Assembly (NCBI RefSeq): GCF_013111185.1
Contig: NZ_WVRE01000006.1
Coordinates: forward strand, 186,001-250,000
Direction: 5' to 3'
Source of the DNA: Ruegeria sp. HKCCD7303
GTDB lineage: Bacteria > Pseudomonadota > Alphaproteobacteria > Rhodobacterales > Rhodobacteraceae
DNA length: 64,000 nt
Position numbers and translations under genes: made by a program
The notes under the pieces: model-generated
The model's database searches: none
What the model saw: the letters and a program-made list of their open reading frames with translations, nothing else
What the model was told of the DNA's origin: nothing
Shown: positions 53,831 to 63,144 of the stretch, piece after piece
How the letters are laid out: each line of letters opens with the position of its first letter
How positions within the stretch are numbered: the first letter of the stretch is position 1

Positions 53831-54289
53831 TCAGACTGGCAGAGCAGTGGTTTTGAACACGGTGCGCAAAGCGAAAGAGCTTTGCATCTGTGCCACCCCG
53901 GGCAACCGCGACAGGTATTGCCGGTGAATACGCGCAAAATCCTCGGTGTTTTCTGCCACCACCTTCAGGATATAGTCGGCAGTTCCCGCCATCAGGTGGC
54001 ATTCCAATACATCAGGAATACGCGCTACAGCCTTTTCAAACGAATCCAGAACCTCTTCGGCCTGGCCTTGCAGGGTAATCTCGACAAAGACGGTCGTCGG
54101 TACGTTCATCTTGCGGGCGTCCAGCAACGCCACATAGTTGCGAATGAACCCTTCGACCTCGAGACGCTGAACGCGCCGGTGGCATGCGGAGGGGGACAGG
54201 TTGACCTGGTCAGACAGCTCCGAGTTCGACATCCGGCCATTTTTCTGCAGAGCAGCCAGAATCTTTCTATCAGTCGTGTCTAAGCCCAT
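53831..54289 (-). CDS. Lrp/AsnC-family regulator, probably of ald
   Basis: 152 aa. N-terminal helix-turn-helix (DRKILAALQKNGRMSNSELS, LSPSACHRRVQRLE) and a C-terminal RAM domain (AGTADYILKVVAEN) that binds amino acids and forms octamers. It is divergent from alanine dehydrogenase, with 135 bp between them and two phased dyads there. By analogy with AldR/BkdR-type proteins it probably activates ald when alanine is plentiful. Confidence 0.9.
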   Translation of the reverse strand: MGLDTTDRKILAALQKNGRMSNSELSDQVNLSPSACHRRVQRLEVEGFIRNYVALLDARKMNVPTTVFVEITLQGQAEEVLDSFEKAVARIPDVLECHLMAGTADYILKVVAENTEDFARIHRQYLSRLPGVAQMQSSFALRTVFKTTALPV

Positions 54290-54330
54290 TCGCGCAATTC
54301 CTTTGCAGCAATTTTACTATATACAGGAAA

Positions 54331-54373
54331 TTCTCCCAAAGAAAATTCCCATGGCAGGTTTTCTTTCACAGAA
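54331..54373. promoter_or_regulatory. Two phased dyads upstream of ald, likely Lrp-type sites
   Basis: TTCT-N5-AGAA occurs at 54331-54343 and again at 54361-54373, exactly 30 bp apart and both inside A/T-rich flanks. Such spacing, about three helical turns, suits a wrapping octameric Lrp-type regulator. Confidence 0.55.
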
Positions 54374-54424
54374 ATTGCAAGCCAAACTGCCCATAATTTA
54401 GGCAGCTTATGAACGGAGACCCCA

Positions 54425-55540
54425 ATGAAAATCGGTTGCCCCAAGGAAATCAAACCCCAGGAATTTCGCGTCGGCATGACCCCCAACGCTGCTCAGGAAG
54501 CGGTCGCACGCGGTCACGAAGTACTGATCGAAAGCGGTGCAGGTATTGGCGCCGGTTTTGACAACGACGCCTACATTGCCGCAGGAGCGCGCATCATCGA
54601 CACCGCAGAGGAAGTGTTTGCCACGGCTGACATGATCGTAAAGGTTAAGGAACCTCAGGCCGTTGAACGCAAGATGCTGCGCGAAGGCCAGTTGCTGTTC
54701 ACTTACCTGCACCTGGCTCCCGACCCGGCTCAGACCCATGACCTGTTGGAGTCGGGCTGTACCGCAATCGCGTATGAGACCGTAACCGATGCAAATGGTG
54801 GCCTGCCTCTGCTGGCACCAATGTCCGAAGTTGCGGGCCGTCTGGCACCTCAGGTCGGTTCGTGGACCCTGCAGAAGGCCAATGGCGGCCGCGGCGTCCT
54901 GATGGGCGGCGTACCCGGTGTGGGCCCTGCCAAAGTCATCGTGATCGGTGGCGGCGTTGTTGGTACGCACGCAGCCAAGATCGCAGCCGGCATGGGTGCT
55001 GACGTCACCGTCCTGGACCGCTCGCTGCCGCGCTTGCGTTATCTGGACGACGTGTTTGGCGGACATTTCAAGAATCAGTATTCGACCGCCGGTGCCACCG
55101 CCGAGTTGATTCAGGAAGCCGACATGGTGATCGGTGCGGTTCTGATCCCCGGCGCAGCAGCTCCGAAACTGATCTCGCGCGAACAGTTGTCAACCATGAA
55201 GCCCGGCGCGGCTCTGGTAGACGTCGCAATTGACCAGGGCGGCTGTTTCGAAACGTCCAAAGCCACCACGCATGCCGATCCGGTGTACGAAGTTGACGGC
55301 ATCATGCACTACTGCGTCGCCAACATGCCCGGTGCGGTCGCTCGCACATCCACCATTGCACTGGGCAACGCGACCATGCCGTTCATGCTGTCGCTGGCAA
55401 GCAAGGGCTGGAAGCAGGCTTGCAAAGACGACGCGCACCTGTTGGCTGGTCTGAACGTTCACGCCGGCAAGCTGACTTACGAAGCGGTTGGCACTGCCCT
55501 AAACCTTGACGTTGTCGACCCGACAACGCTGCTCAACTAA
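54425..55540 (+). CDS. ald: Alanine dehydrogenase
   Basis: Oxidative deamination of L-alanine to pyruvate and ammonia with NAD. 371 aa, the family length. MKIGCPKEIKPQEFRVGMTP is the conserved start, LLMGGVPGVGPAKV and the Rossmann loop VIGGGVVGTHAAK follow, and the MHYCVANMPGAVARTST end is diagnostic. AACGGAG ribosome site. Control is probably by the divergent Lrp-type gene. A strong terminator follows. Confidence 0.96.
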   Translation: MKIGCPKEIKPQEFRVGMTPNAAQEAVARGHEVLIESGAGIGAGFDNDAYIAAGARIIDTAEEVFATADMIVKVKEPQAVERKMLREGQLLFTYLHLAPDPAQTHDLLESGCTAIAYETVTDANGGLPLLAPMSEVAGRLAPQVGSWTLQKANGGRGVLMGGVPGVGPAKVIVIGGGVVGTHAAKIAAGMGADVTVLDRSLPRLRYLDDVFGGHFKNQYSTAGATAELIQEADMVIGAVLIPGAAAPKLISREQLSTMKPGAALVDVAIDQGGCFETSKATTHADPVYEVDGIMHYCVANMPGAVARTSTIALGNATMPFMLSLASKGWKQACKDDAHLLAGLNVHAGKLTYEAVGTALNLDVVDPTTLLN

Positions 55541-55596
55541 GAACGCTCCTGCCTCTGACCGCGCCTCTTCTCCCAGGGCGCCTTTCAGACGATAGC

Positions 55597-55628
55597 AAAG
55601 CGTCGCGCCATATGCGCGGCGCTTTTTT
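55597..55628 (+). terminator. Rho-independent terminator after ald
   Basis: A 12-bp stem AAAGCGTCGCGC/GCGCGGCGCTTT (one G-T pair) with a CATAT loop and six T. It lies 56 bp after the ald stop. Confidence 0.9.
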
Positions 55629-55644
55629 GATTCACCGCAACTCA

Positions 55645-55674
55645 CAAAAAAAGCACCGCGCCAATGCGCGGTGC
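55645..55674 (-). terminator. Rho-independent terminator after mscS
   Basis: On the minus strand a 9-bp stem GCACCGCGC/GCGCGGTGC with a 4-nt loop runs into seven T (A-run 55646-55652). It ends the mscS transcript. Confidence 0.88.
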
Positions 55675-55726
55675 CTGCCTCAAAGGAACGAAAGTATCCC
55701 AGCGCCCAATCGACGGGCGGAAGCCC

Positions 55727-56539
55727 TCAGCCTTGTTTCTGGATCTCCACCGCGTGGGGATAGGGAATCGAGATGCCTTTGTCGTCAAAGGCTTCCTTGA
55801 TCGCTTTGGTCAGCTCGAATTTCGCATCCCAATAGTCGGCGGCATCGCACCAAAGGCGTGCCGTCAGATCGACCGAACTGTCGCCCAGGTTCGTGACTTT
55901 GACCCATGGTTCAGGATCACTGTGAATACGGCTGTCAGCTTTGGCCACATCCAGAATGATCTGCATCGCTTTGTCAGCGCTGTCGCCATAGTCGATACCG
56001 AACACCAGATCGACACGCCGTGTGTCATGGGCAGAGTAATTGGTGATGATCGAACCCCAGGACTGACCGTTCGGTACGATGATCTGCACATTGTCTGGTG
56101 TCACCAGCTCGGTGGTAAAGAGGTTCAGGTCCTTCACCGTCCCCGCCGTGCCACCGATATCCACATACTGGCCCAGCTTGTAGGGTCGGAACACCACCAG
56201 CATAACGCCAGCCGCCAAATCGCTGAGCGTCCCTTGCAGCGCCAGACCGATGGCCAGCGACGCAGCACCCAGAATGGCGACGATACTGGTGGCCTGAATT
56301 CCGAATATGCCCAAGACGGCAACCAGAACCATGGCCAGAATGGCCCATTTGACAAGGCTCGCCATAAAGTTCCCGAGTGTGGGATCGATATGTGGAGTGG
56401 AATTGATCCGACGCCGCACCATGCCTCCGACTGCCCCAGCCACAATCCAGCCCAGAACCAGAACGACAAGCGCCTTGACCGCATTCATGATCAGCGGGGC
56501 GTACTCGCCCACCTGTGTTACGACCTCATCCACGCGCAT
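55727..56539 (-). CDS. Small-conductance mechanosensitive channel MscS
   Basis: 270 aa, close to E. coli MscS. Three N-terminal helices, the third being the pore helix with AILGAASLAIGLALQGTLSDLAAG (given here in pieces: AILGAASLAIG and LALQGTLSDLAAG), then the cytoplasmic beta and alpha/beta domains (VFRPYKLGQYVDIGG, VPNGQSWGSIITNYS). It opens under membrane tension and releases osmolytes after hypo-osmotic shock. ATG 56539 follows an AGGAG site. It ends in its own terminator. Confidence 0.93.
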   Translation of the reverse strand: MRVDEVVTQVGEYAPLIMNAVKALVVLVLGWIVAGAVGGMVRRRINSTPHIDPTLGNFMASLVKWAILAMVLVAVLGIFGIQATSIVAILGAASLAIGLALQGTLSDLAAGVMLVVFRPYKLGQYVDIGGTAGTVKDLNLFTTELVTPDNVQIIVPNGQSWGSIITNYSAHDTRRVDLVFGIDYGDSADKAMQIILDVAKADSRIHSDPEPWVKVTNLGDSSVDLTARLWCDAADYWDAKFELTKAIKEAFDDKGISIPYPHAVEIQKQG

Positions 56540-56749
56540 CTCCTTTCAACAGCAAGAAACCCGCGAGGTTTTCGCGGGGGGTCACCGGATTGTGAGCTAA
56601 GATTGCGTTTCGGTCTAGGTGCGAGTTTCGCCGGATTTCCCCGTTGTTCGTCAAAAAACACGGCCTGACCGGAGATGCACAGGGCAAAGGGCTTACATGA
56701 CGGCGGATTGGCCCCTAGCTTTTAACAGATATTCAAACAGGAGCCCCCA

Positions 56750-57448
56750 ATGGCGGACAACACAGCTCATCCGATTATGGCCCGCTGGCCTGCCCAATCC
56801 CCGGACAAGATCCAACTCTACTCCTATCCGACACCAAACGGCGTCAAAGCATCGATCATGCTTGAGGAAACCGGCCTGCCTTATGAGGCTCATCTGGTAA
56901 CGCTCGCGGATGCAGATGTCAAAAGCCCCGAGTTTCTATCGCTGAATCCGAACAACAAAATCCCTGCCATTATTGACCCCAACGGCCCGGACGGTGAACC
57001 GCTTGCCCTGTTCGAAAGCGGTGCGATCCTGCTGTATCTAGCTGAGAAGTCAGGAAAGTTGCTGGGACAAAGCGCCTCTGACAAGCACCGTATCACCCAA
57101 TGGCTGATGTTTCAGATGGGCGGCGTTGGGCCAATGTTCGGTCAGCTTGGCTTTTTTTACAAATTCGCAGGCAGCGAGATCGAAGATCCACGCCCACGCG
57201 AACGCTATATCAACGAAGCCAAGCGCCTTTTAAACGTTGTTAACACCCAGTTGGAGGGGCAGGACTGGATCGCTGGCGAGTTTTCCGTCGCAGACATCGC
57301 CCTTGCCCCGTGGCTGAATGCGTTGGATTTCTACGGCGCAAAAGACGTTGTCGGCTGGGACGACCACGTCAATGTCGTCGCCTATGTCGACCGATTTATG
57401 CAGCGCCCGGCAGTGCAACGCGGCAAAAACATACCTGCGCGCGGTTAA
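56750..57448 (+). CDS. Glutathione S-transferase, YfcG-like (Nu class)
   Basis: 232 aa. An N-terminal thioredoxin-like domain (IQLYSYPTPNGVKASIMLEE) and the helical C-terminal domain. The start of the first helix has TPNGVK in the place used in YfcG for disulfide-bond reductase activity; LNPNNKIPAIIDP and FESGAILLYLAEKSGKL are family signatures. YfcG-like proteins reduce disulfides using GSH rather than conjugating substrates. A terminator is shared with ytoQ. Confidence 0.88.
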   Translation: MADNTAHPIMARWPAQSPDKIQLYSYPTPNGVKASIMLEETGLPYEAHLVTLADADVKSPEFLSLNPNNKIPAIIDPNGPDGEPLALFESGAILLYLAEKSGKLLGQSASDKHRITQWLMFQMGGVGPMFGQLGFFYKFAGSEIEDPRPRERYINEAKRLLNVVNTQLEGQDWIAGEFSVADIALAPWLNALDFYGAKDVVGWDDHVNVVAYVDRFMQRPAVQRGKNIPARG

Positions 57449-57464
57449 ATGGCTTGGCAGATGA

Positions 57465-57488
57465 AAGGGTGCCTTGGCCGGCACCCTT
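57465..57488. terminator. Bidirectional terminator between GST and YtoQ genes
   Basis: AAGGGTGCC (57465-57473) and GGCACCCTT (57480-57488) form a 9-bp stem between two convergent stop codons. Confidence 0.72.
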
Positions 57489-57498
57489 CTCGCATTGC

Positions 57499-57945
57499 TC
57501 AGCCCGGCAAAGCGCCGGTGAGAACATAGCGCAGGATTTCAACGACCTGAGCAGGTTCTTCAGCAACGGCCAGCGCGGCAGCATCAACTTCTTTCAGCGC
57601 GTGTTGATGATCAGGGCCGTGCAGCACGATGATCGACTTGCCAAGCGCCGCCGCATAACCTGCGTCAAAGGCGGCGTTCCACTGTTTGTACTTGTCGCCG
57701 AAGCGGACAACCACCACGTCCGCATCCGCAATCCCCTTGCGTGTGCGGATCGCATTGACCATCGCGCCCTTGTGGTCATGCCAATACTTGTTCGGCTCGG
57801 CCCCTAGAATGGCCACACCGCAATCGTCGCTGGCGGCATGATCGGTCACAGGGCTATTGAATGTCATATCCAACCCTTGCGCGCCCTCAATGATCTGTTC
57901 CCGCCAGTCGGTGTGAATTTCGCCCGAGAGGTAAACGTTCAGCAT
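57499..57945 (-). CDS. YtoQ-family protein
   Basis: 148 aa. VYLSGEIHTDWREQI at the start, PVTDHAASDDCG, PNKYWHDHKGAMVNAIRT and FGDKYKQWNAAFDAGYAA are the conserved YtoQ segments; the fold resembles nucleoside 2-deoxyribosyltransferase-like proteins. The biological role is not established. It stands alone, convergent with the GST gene. Confidence 0.85.
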   Translation of the reverse strand: MLNVYLSGEIHTDWREQIIEGAQGLDMTFNSPVTDHAASDDCGVAILGAEPNKYWHDHKGAMVNAIRTRKGIADADVVVVRFGDKYKQWNAAFDAGYAAALGKSIIVLHGPDHQHALKEVDAAALAVAEEPAQVVEILRYVLTGALPG

Positions 57946-57994
57946 CTTTAGTCCTCCGCAAACGCAGAAAAGGCGTCGTCGGCCCCTTCATCTT

Positions 57995-58021
57995 TTTAAA
58001 AATACTATCGCCGATGGCGAT
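57995..58021 (-). terminator. Terminator after pheT
   Basis: On the minus strand ATCGCC-ATC-GGCGAT is followed by a run of T (A-run on plus near 57998). It lies directly after the pheT stop. Confidence 0.65.
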
Positions 58022-58027
58022 CCTGAG

Positions 58028-60424
58028 TTACCCGCGCAGGACGCCACCGGTCGCCTTCGTGACTTTGGCGATGATCTTTTCGGCCACCGCTTCGATGTCT
58101 TTTTCTTTCAGCGTCGTGTCCGTCGGTTGCAACCGCACAGTGATGGCCAGAGATTTCTTACCTTCACCCAAGCTGCCACCGATGAATTCGTCAAAGACAC
58201 GTACATCCTCGATCAGCGCCTTGTCAGCACCCGCTGCAGCATTCACCAACGTCAGCGCCTCGACGCCTTCATCGACGACAAAGGCAAAGTCACGTTCGAC
58301 CGCTTGCAGATCTCGCAGCTCCAAAGCGGCACGGGTGGCACCTGATTTGCGGGGCAGAGGCACCTCGTCAGGCCAGATGGTAAACGCCATCGCTGGGCCC
58401 TTGATGTCCATCGCCTGCAACACACGCGGGTGCAATTCACCGAACACACCCAGCACCTTTTTCGGACCCAAACAAATCTTGCCGTGACGCCCCGGATGCC
58501 ACCAGGCATCCCCGTCGCGCAGGATCTGTACCTTCGCCGGTGCACCGATGGCAGCCAGTATAGCCTCAGCATCTGCCTTGGCGTCAAACACGTCCACCGG
58601 CCGCGAAGCACCGTGCACATCCTTGGGGCCGGAGCGCCCAACCAGCAAGCCGGTGATCTGGGTTTTCTGGTCGCCGGGTTCACCGTCATGGAACACCGGG
58701 CCAACCTCGAACAGAGCCACGTCTGCATAGCCGCGTGCCTGATTGCGGGCAGCGGCCTGCAACAGACCCGGCAGCAAATCCGGGCGCATGTGGCTCATCT
58801 CGGAAGAGATTGGGTTTTCCAGTTGGGTTGCATCGTCGCCACCACCGAACAGCGCTGCGGACGCCTGATCGATGAAGGTGTAAGACACGCATTCATTGTA
58901 GCCCAGCGCCGCGCAGGTGCGGCGCGCCATGGACTGGCGGCGCTGCGTCGGTGTCATAACCGCCTTCGGGATTCCATCCGTCACACGTGGCAGCGGTTTG
59001 CCCTGCAACTTGGTCAGCGACGCAATCCGCGCGACCTCTTCCACCAGATCGGCCTCGCCCAGAACGTCTGGTCGCCAGCTTGGCACATGAGCCATCTCAC
59101 CCTCAAGGCGGAAACCCAGGCGGGTCAGGGTCTGACGCTGTTCGCTTTCCGGAATATCCATACCGACCAGAGACTGCACCCGTGCCGCGTCCAACTTGTA
59201 AGCCCGCCCGTGGTTCGGGGCCTTGCCCGCTTCGACCACGTTGGAGGCTTCGCCGCCGCAGATATCCAGGATCATCTGGGTTGCGTGTTCCAACCCTTCA
59301 CGGGTGTAATCTGGATCAACACCGCGCTCGAACCGGTACCGCGCGTCCGAATTGATCTTGAGCGCGCGACCCGTAAGGGCAATCTGCACATGATCCCAAA
59401 ACGCGCTTTCGAGGAAGACGTTAACCGTCTCTTCGGTGCAGCCTGTTTCCTCGCCCCCCATGATCCCGGCAATCGATTCCGGGCCTTTGTCGTCCGAAAT
59501 CACCATCATGCCTGGCTGTAGGGTGTATTCTTTCTCATCCAGCGCCACCAGTGTCTCGCCACCTTTGGCGCGATGCACCCGCAGGTTGCCTTGCACTTTA
59601 TCCGCATCAAACACGTGCAGCGGGCGGTTGTGGTCGAAGGTCATATAGTTGGTGATGTCCACCAAGGCCGAGATTGGGCGCAGACCGATGGCTTTCAACT
59701 GATCCTGCAGCCACTGTGGGCTGGGGCCGTTCTTGACACCGCGGATCAAACGCCCGGTGAAATGCGGTGCGCCGTCCAAAGTGTCTTCGTCAATGCTCAC
59801 CTTGATCGGGCACTCGAAATCCCCGGGAACCGGCGCATAGTCACGCTGTTTCAGCGTACCGATACCGCGCGCGGCCAGATCACGCGCGATCCCCTCAACG
59901 CCCAGCGCATCGGGCCGGTTCGGCGTAATCGCAATCTCGATCATCGGGTCGACCTTCGACGGATCGTTCTCGGCCAGCCAGTCGACAAATTTGTCGCCAA
60001 CTTCACCCGAGGGTAGCTCAATGATGCCGTCATGCTCCTCCGACAGCTCCAGCTCACGTTCCGAGGCCATCATGCCAAAGCTTTCGACGCCCCGGATCTT
60101 GCCGACGCTGATGGTGATATCCAGACCGGGGATGTACATGCCCGGCTTGCAAACCACGACGGTGATGCCTTCACGCGCGTTCGGGGCCCCGCAGATGATT
60201 TGCAGATCACCCTCATCTGTTTCAACCGTGCAGACCCGCAGCTTGTCAGCGTCCGGGTGTTTCTCGGCATGTTTGACATGGCCCAGCGTAAAGCCTGCCA
60301 ACCGGTCCGCCGGGTTCACGATCTCTTCGACCTCGAGGCCAAGGTCGGTCAGCGCCTCGGCGATCTCATCAACCGAAGCGTCAGTGTCGAGGTGGTCTTT
60401 CAGCCAGGACAGAGTGAATTTCAT
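58028..60424 (-). CDS. pheT: Phenylalanyl-tRNA synthetase beta subunit
   Basis: Charges tRNA-Phe together with PheS. 798 aa. Domain order from the N-terminus: tRNA-binding OB domain (HPDADKLRVCTVETDEG), B3/B4 editing domain, B5, the catalytic-like core and the C-terminal FDX-ACB anticodon-binding domain (AVERDFAFVVDE). The ATG at 60424 is preceded by a weak GGGGCC stretch. It is parted from pheS by a small unknown gene, a 286-bp stretch and an esterase gene. Confidence 0.96.
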   Translation of the reverse strand: MKFTLSWLKDHLDTDASVDEIAEALTDLGLEVEEIVNPADRLAGFTLGHVKHAEKHPDADKLRVCTVETDEGDLQIICGAPNAREGITVVVCKPGMYIPGLDITISVGKIRGVESFGMMASERELELSEEHDGIIELPSGEVGDKFVDWLAENDPSKVDPMIEIAITPNRPDALGVEGIARDLAARGIGTLKQRDYAPVPGDFECPIKVSIDEDTLDGAPHFTGRLIRGVKNGPSPQWLQDQLKAIGLRPISALVDITNYMTFDHNRPLHVFDADKVQGNLRVHRAKGGETLVALDEKEYTLQPGMMVISDDKGPESIAGIMGGEETGCTEETVNVFLESAFWDHVQIALTGRALKINSDARYRFERGVDPDYTREGLEHATQMILDICGGEASNVVEAGKAPNHGRAYKLDAARVQSLVGMDIPESEQRQTLTRLGFRLEGEMAHVPSWRPDVLGEADLVEEVARIASLTKLQGKPLPRVTDGIPKAVMTPTQRRQSMARRTCAALGYNECVSYTFIDQASAALFGGGDDATQLENPISSEMSHMRPDLLPGLLQAAARNQARGYADVALFEVGPVFHDGEPGDQKTQITGLLVGRSGPKDVHGASRPVDVFDAKADAEAILAAIGAPAKVQILRDGDAWWHPGRHGKICLGPKKVLGVFGELHPRVLQAMDIKGPAMAFTIWPDEVPLPRKSGATRAALELRDLQAVERDFAFVVDEGVEALTLVNAAAGADKALIEDVRVFDEFIGGSLGEGKKSLAITVRLQPTDTTLKEKDIEAVAEKIIAKVTKATGGVLRG

Positions 60425-60502
60425 TGCACGGGGCCTTTTTTGGCAGATATCCAGTCGGCACAGGCAATGGCAAAGAATGGACCAAGGTGCAAGCGCTGTG
60501 CG

Positions 60503-61309
60503 TCATGGATAGGTTGGGGTGCGGCCCAAAAGCTCGTCCAATTGACGCCCGATCCAGCCATGCGGGATGAAATGCCCGCCCGGATGGGTGTCCAGCACCA
60601 CCTGCCCCTGTGCGCAATCGGTCCATTCCACGCGGCTGAGCGTCAGGATCGGCACTACGCTCCAATCACCGCGCGGGGTTGCTCCGTTGCAATTGTACTT
60701 TTCACGCCACAGCGAGACCGGATAGGTCGTGTCGCCATTCGCGCCATAAGGAAAATCCATCACCGTATCGCTGAGGCCATGCACATGCCGCGCCTCACGC
60801 GGGCCTTCGGGGCAGTTTTCTGTCTGGCGAATGCTGCCCGCAACGGCCAGCAAAGCGGCGATGTCGTTGCCTGACTGGCACACATAGCGCCACGCCATCG
60901 CGCCGCCGAAGGAATAGCCCGAGACATAGATGCGGTCGGGGTCAATCGGATAGCGCTTGGCCACGTCCTCCAGCACCCGGTCGGCAAAAGGCACATCGCC
61001 AGTGTCCGAGGTCCAGAAATTCCAGCTTTTGCCCAGCCCGTTCGGGGCCACCAGCAGCACGCCCCGCAGCTTGGTCGCTCCGGCAATGCGCTCATGGTTC
61101 ACGACCACCGTCCCCTGCCGCGCCCAGCCGTGGAAATGCAGCAACACAGGCAGAGGCGTTTCGCCGTCCCATCCTTCGGGTTCCAGCACATGGTACGAGC
61201 GGTCGCCGACCTCACAGGCCGTGTCGCCGTGGCAGTCGGTGTTCCATGGTCCCATGGCGAAGGCGGGTGAGGCGGTCAGCAACAGAAGGCAAAGCAGTCG
61301 ATAAATCAT
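60503..61309 (-). CDS. LpqC-like esterase (PHB depolymerase / feruloyl esterase family)
   Basis: 268 aa with a signal peptide (LLCLLLLTASPAFA). The nucleophile is in GYSFGGAM near residue 137, VLLHFHGW gives the oxyanion part and DTHPGGHFIPHGW the histidine of the triad; the family (COG3509) has PHB depolymerase- and feruloyl esterase-like members. It acts in the periplasm or outside. It lies between pheS and pheT on the same strand, 78 bp before pheT, with no functional link. Confidence 0.83.
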   Translation of the reverse strand: MIYRLLCLLLLTASPAFAMGPWNTDCHGDTACEVGDRSYHVLEPEGWDGETPLPVLLHFHGWARQGTVVVNHERIAGATKLRGVLLVAPNGLGKSWNFWTSDTGDVPFADRVLEDVAKRYPIDPDRIYVSGYSFGGAMAWRYVCQSGNDIAALLAVAGSIRQTENCPEGPREARHVHGLSDTVMDFPYGANGDTTYPVSLWREKYNCNGATPRGDWSVVPILTLSRVEWTDCAQGQVVLDTHPGGHFIPHGWIGRQLDELLGRTPTYP

Positions 61310-61462
61310 GCGCCTGACCCTAGCCAGCCAGAGCGCCAAGTCACGTCACAACCCCGTGGGAACCTGTAACAAGCAGTGGTGTCGCCAGACCGCGGGATGG
61401 CGATCCTTGATTGGTGGTGGGTAGTTTATGGAGGCCAAATCCGCGCGCTGTTCGAACGTCGC

Positions 61463-61564
61463 GCTGGCGGAGACAAATCGCCAGCCCGTGCGGGCGGTGT
61501 CGCCCATTGGGCTTGAACCAATGGCGCCGCAATGAACGACCGATAGCGCGGCGGCCTATCGGCC
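61463..61564. other. Cluster of three strong hairpins in non-coding DNA
   Basis: Within 102 bp: GCTGGCG/CGCCAGC (61463-61485), CGCC-ATTGG/CCAATGGCG with one bulge (61501-61526) and CCGATAG/CTATCGG (61540-61562). A small CCCG/CGGG hairpin (61485-61494) lies between. No ORF with a ribosome site covers it. Part of the 286-bp stretch 61310-61595. Confidence 0.5.
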
Positions 61565-61595
61565 TTTGCTCCGCGCGAGGCAGAACCTCAACTAC

Positions 61596-62003
61596 TTAGC
61601 TAAGTTCAAGAATTTTAAGCACCCACGCAACCAACACCGCTGTAACAACGGAAACAAGAACCGTGGGGATGTTGCACAAAATGTTACCGAACCATTTTTT
61701 CCACAATGGCTGAGACAGTCTCTCAAGCTCATCAAAACCCTTACTATTCAAACGCAAGCGAAATTCATCAGGCTCATCCGGAGTGAGATAAGACGACGTC
61801 GCACTCGATTCATATTTTTCTTCGAAGAGACCTTCGTCCATTAAGAACGAAATCTGAAAAAGCTCATCGCGAGACCAGTCAGGAGAATCCTCAAAGGGGT
61901 TTCCATGCTCATCTGACCAAGCTCGCTTTAGTCGGAGCCACTGGTTTGGCGATTGTTCAAATCGCTGTAGTATCGCCTTCCGAACACGTCGGTCTTTGCT
62001 CAC
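61596..62003 (-). CDS. Unknown protein with C-terminal membrane helix
   Basis: 135 aa from a GTG at 62003, whose GTGA overlaps the pheS stop. The N-terminal 85 residues are acidic and helical ([37 protein letters not shown]), a winged-helix look, then [16 protein letters not shown], and a C-terminal helix ([20 protein letters not shown]). The gene is visibly richer in A and T than its neighbours and uses codons rare elsewhere here, so it may be acquired. I do not recognise it. Confidence 0.55.
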   Translation of the reverse strand: MSKDRRVRKAILQRFEQSPNQWLRLKRAWSDEHGNPFEDSPDWSRDELFQISFLMDEGLFEEKYESSATSSYLTPDEPDEFRLRLNSKGFDELERLSQPLWKKWFGNILCNIPTVLVSVVTAVLVAWVLKILELS

Positions 62004-63073
62004 CGCGACAAACCACCATGCAGGTTCGGCATATCCAACGCCGCAAACCCATAGTGCCGCAGCCAACGCAGGTCGGAATCAAAGAACGCCCGCAGGTCCG
62101 GAATACCGTATTTCAGCATCGCCAGGCGGTCGATCCCGATACCAAAGGCAAAGCCTTGATAGACCTCAGGATCAATCCCACCGGCGGCGATCACCTTGGG
62201 GTGGACCATGCCGGAGCCGAGGATCTCCATCCAGTCGTCGCCCTCGCCGATCTTCAGCTGACCGTTATCCCAGGAACAGCGGATATCGACCTCGGCCGAC
62301 GGCTCGGTGAAGGGGAAGTGCGAGGCGCGGAAGCGCAGCTCGACGTCGTCGACCTCGAAAAACGCTTTCACGAACTCTTCCAGAACCCATTTCAGGTTCG
62401 CCATCGAGATGTCTTTATCAATCGCCAACCCCTCGACCTGATGGAACATCGGCGTGTGGGTCTGGTCATAGTCGGCGCGGTAGACGCCGCCCGGACAGAT
62501 CACGCGGATCGGCGCGCCCTGTTTCTCCATCGACCGGATCTGCACCGGAGACGTATGGGTGCGCAGCACATGCGGCGGGCGATTGTCGCCCTCGGCGCGG
62601 TGCATGTAGAACGTATCCATCTCGGCCCGCGCGGGGTGATGGCCGGGAATGTTCAGGGCGTCGAAATTGTACCAGTCGGTTTCGATCCGCGGCCCTTCGG
62701 CCACCGAGAAGCCCAGTTCGGCAAAGATCGCGGTCAGTTCCTCGGTCGCCTGGCTGATCGGGTGGATCGAGCCCTGACGGCGCGCGCGGGTCGGCAGGGT
62801 GACGTCCAGCCATTCGGTGCGCAGACGTTCATCCAGCGCGGCATCGGCCAACGCGGCCTTTTTTGCAGAGAGCGCCGAGTTGATCTCATCCTTCAGGGCG
62901 TTCAGCGCGGGGCCTGCAACCTGACGTTCCTCGGGCGTCATCTTGCCCAGCTCGCGCATCTTCAACGCGACCTCGCCTTTTTTACCGACAGCCGCGACGC
63001 GGATCGCCTCAAGCGCGTTTTCGTCGCCTGCTTCGGCGATTTGGCCCAGATATTTTGCCTTAAGATCGTCCAT
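62000..63073 (-). CDS. pheS: Phenylalanyl-tRNA synthetase alpha subunit
   Basis: 357-aa class II synthetase subunit. The N-terminal coiled coil (residues 1-90) is followed by the catalytic core: [11 protein letters not shown] (motif 2 region), [10 protein letters not shown] and the motif 3 arginine in [14 protein letters not shown]. It pairs with PheT at 58.0-60.4 kb. The stop is followed at once by the coupled small gene. Confidence 0.96.
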   Translation of the reverse strand: MDDLKAKYLGQIAEAGDENALEAIRVAAVGKKGEVALKMRELGKMTPEERQVAGPALNALKDEINSALSAKKAALADAALDERLRTEWLDVTLPTRARRQGSIHPISQATEELTAIFAELGFSVAEGPRIETDWYNFDALNIPGHHPARAEMDTFYMHRAEGDNRPPHVLRTHTSPVQIRSMEKQGAPIRVICPGGVYRADYDQTHTPMFHQVEGLAIDKDISMANLKWVLEEFVKAFFEVDDVELRFRASHFPFTEPSAEVDIRCSWDNGQLKIGEGDDWMEILGSGMVHPKVIAAGGIDPEVYQGFAFGIGIDRLAMLKYGIPDLRAFFDSDLRWLRHYGFAALDMPNLHGGLSR

Positions 63074-63144
63074 GACGGCCCTCTGAATTTTGTCGAGAAC
63101 CTGCTATCGGCCCCGCCCCGCGAATGCAAGCGGGACGGTGCGGA

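Noticed and set aside
58430..59521. 363-codon plus-strand open frame
   Set aside because: Antisense of pheT without recognisable features.
61341..61532. Minus-strand frame of 63 codons
   Set aside because: No ribosome site and it crosses the hairpin cluster; composition not coding-like.
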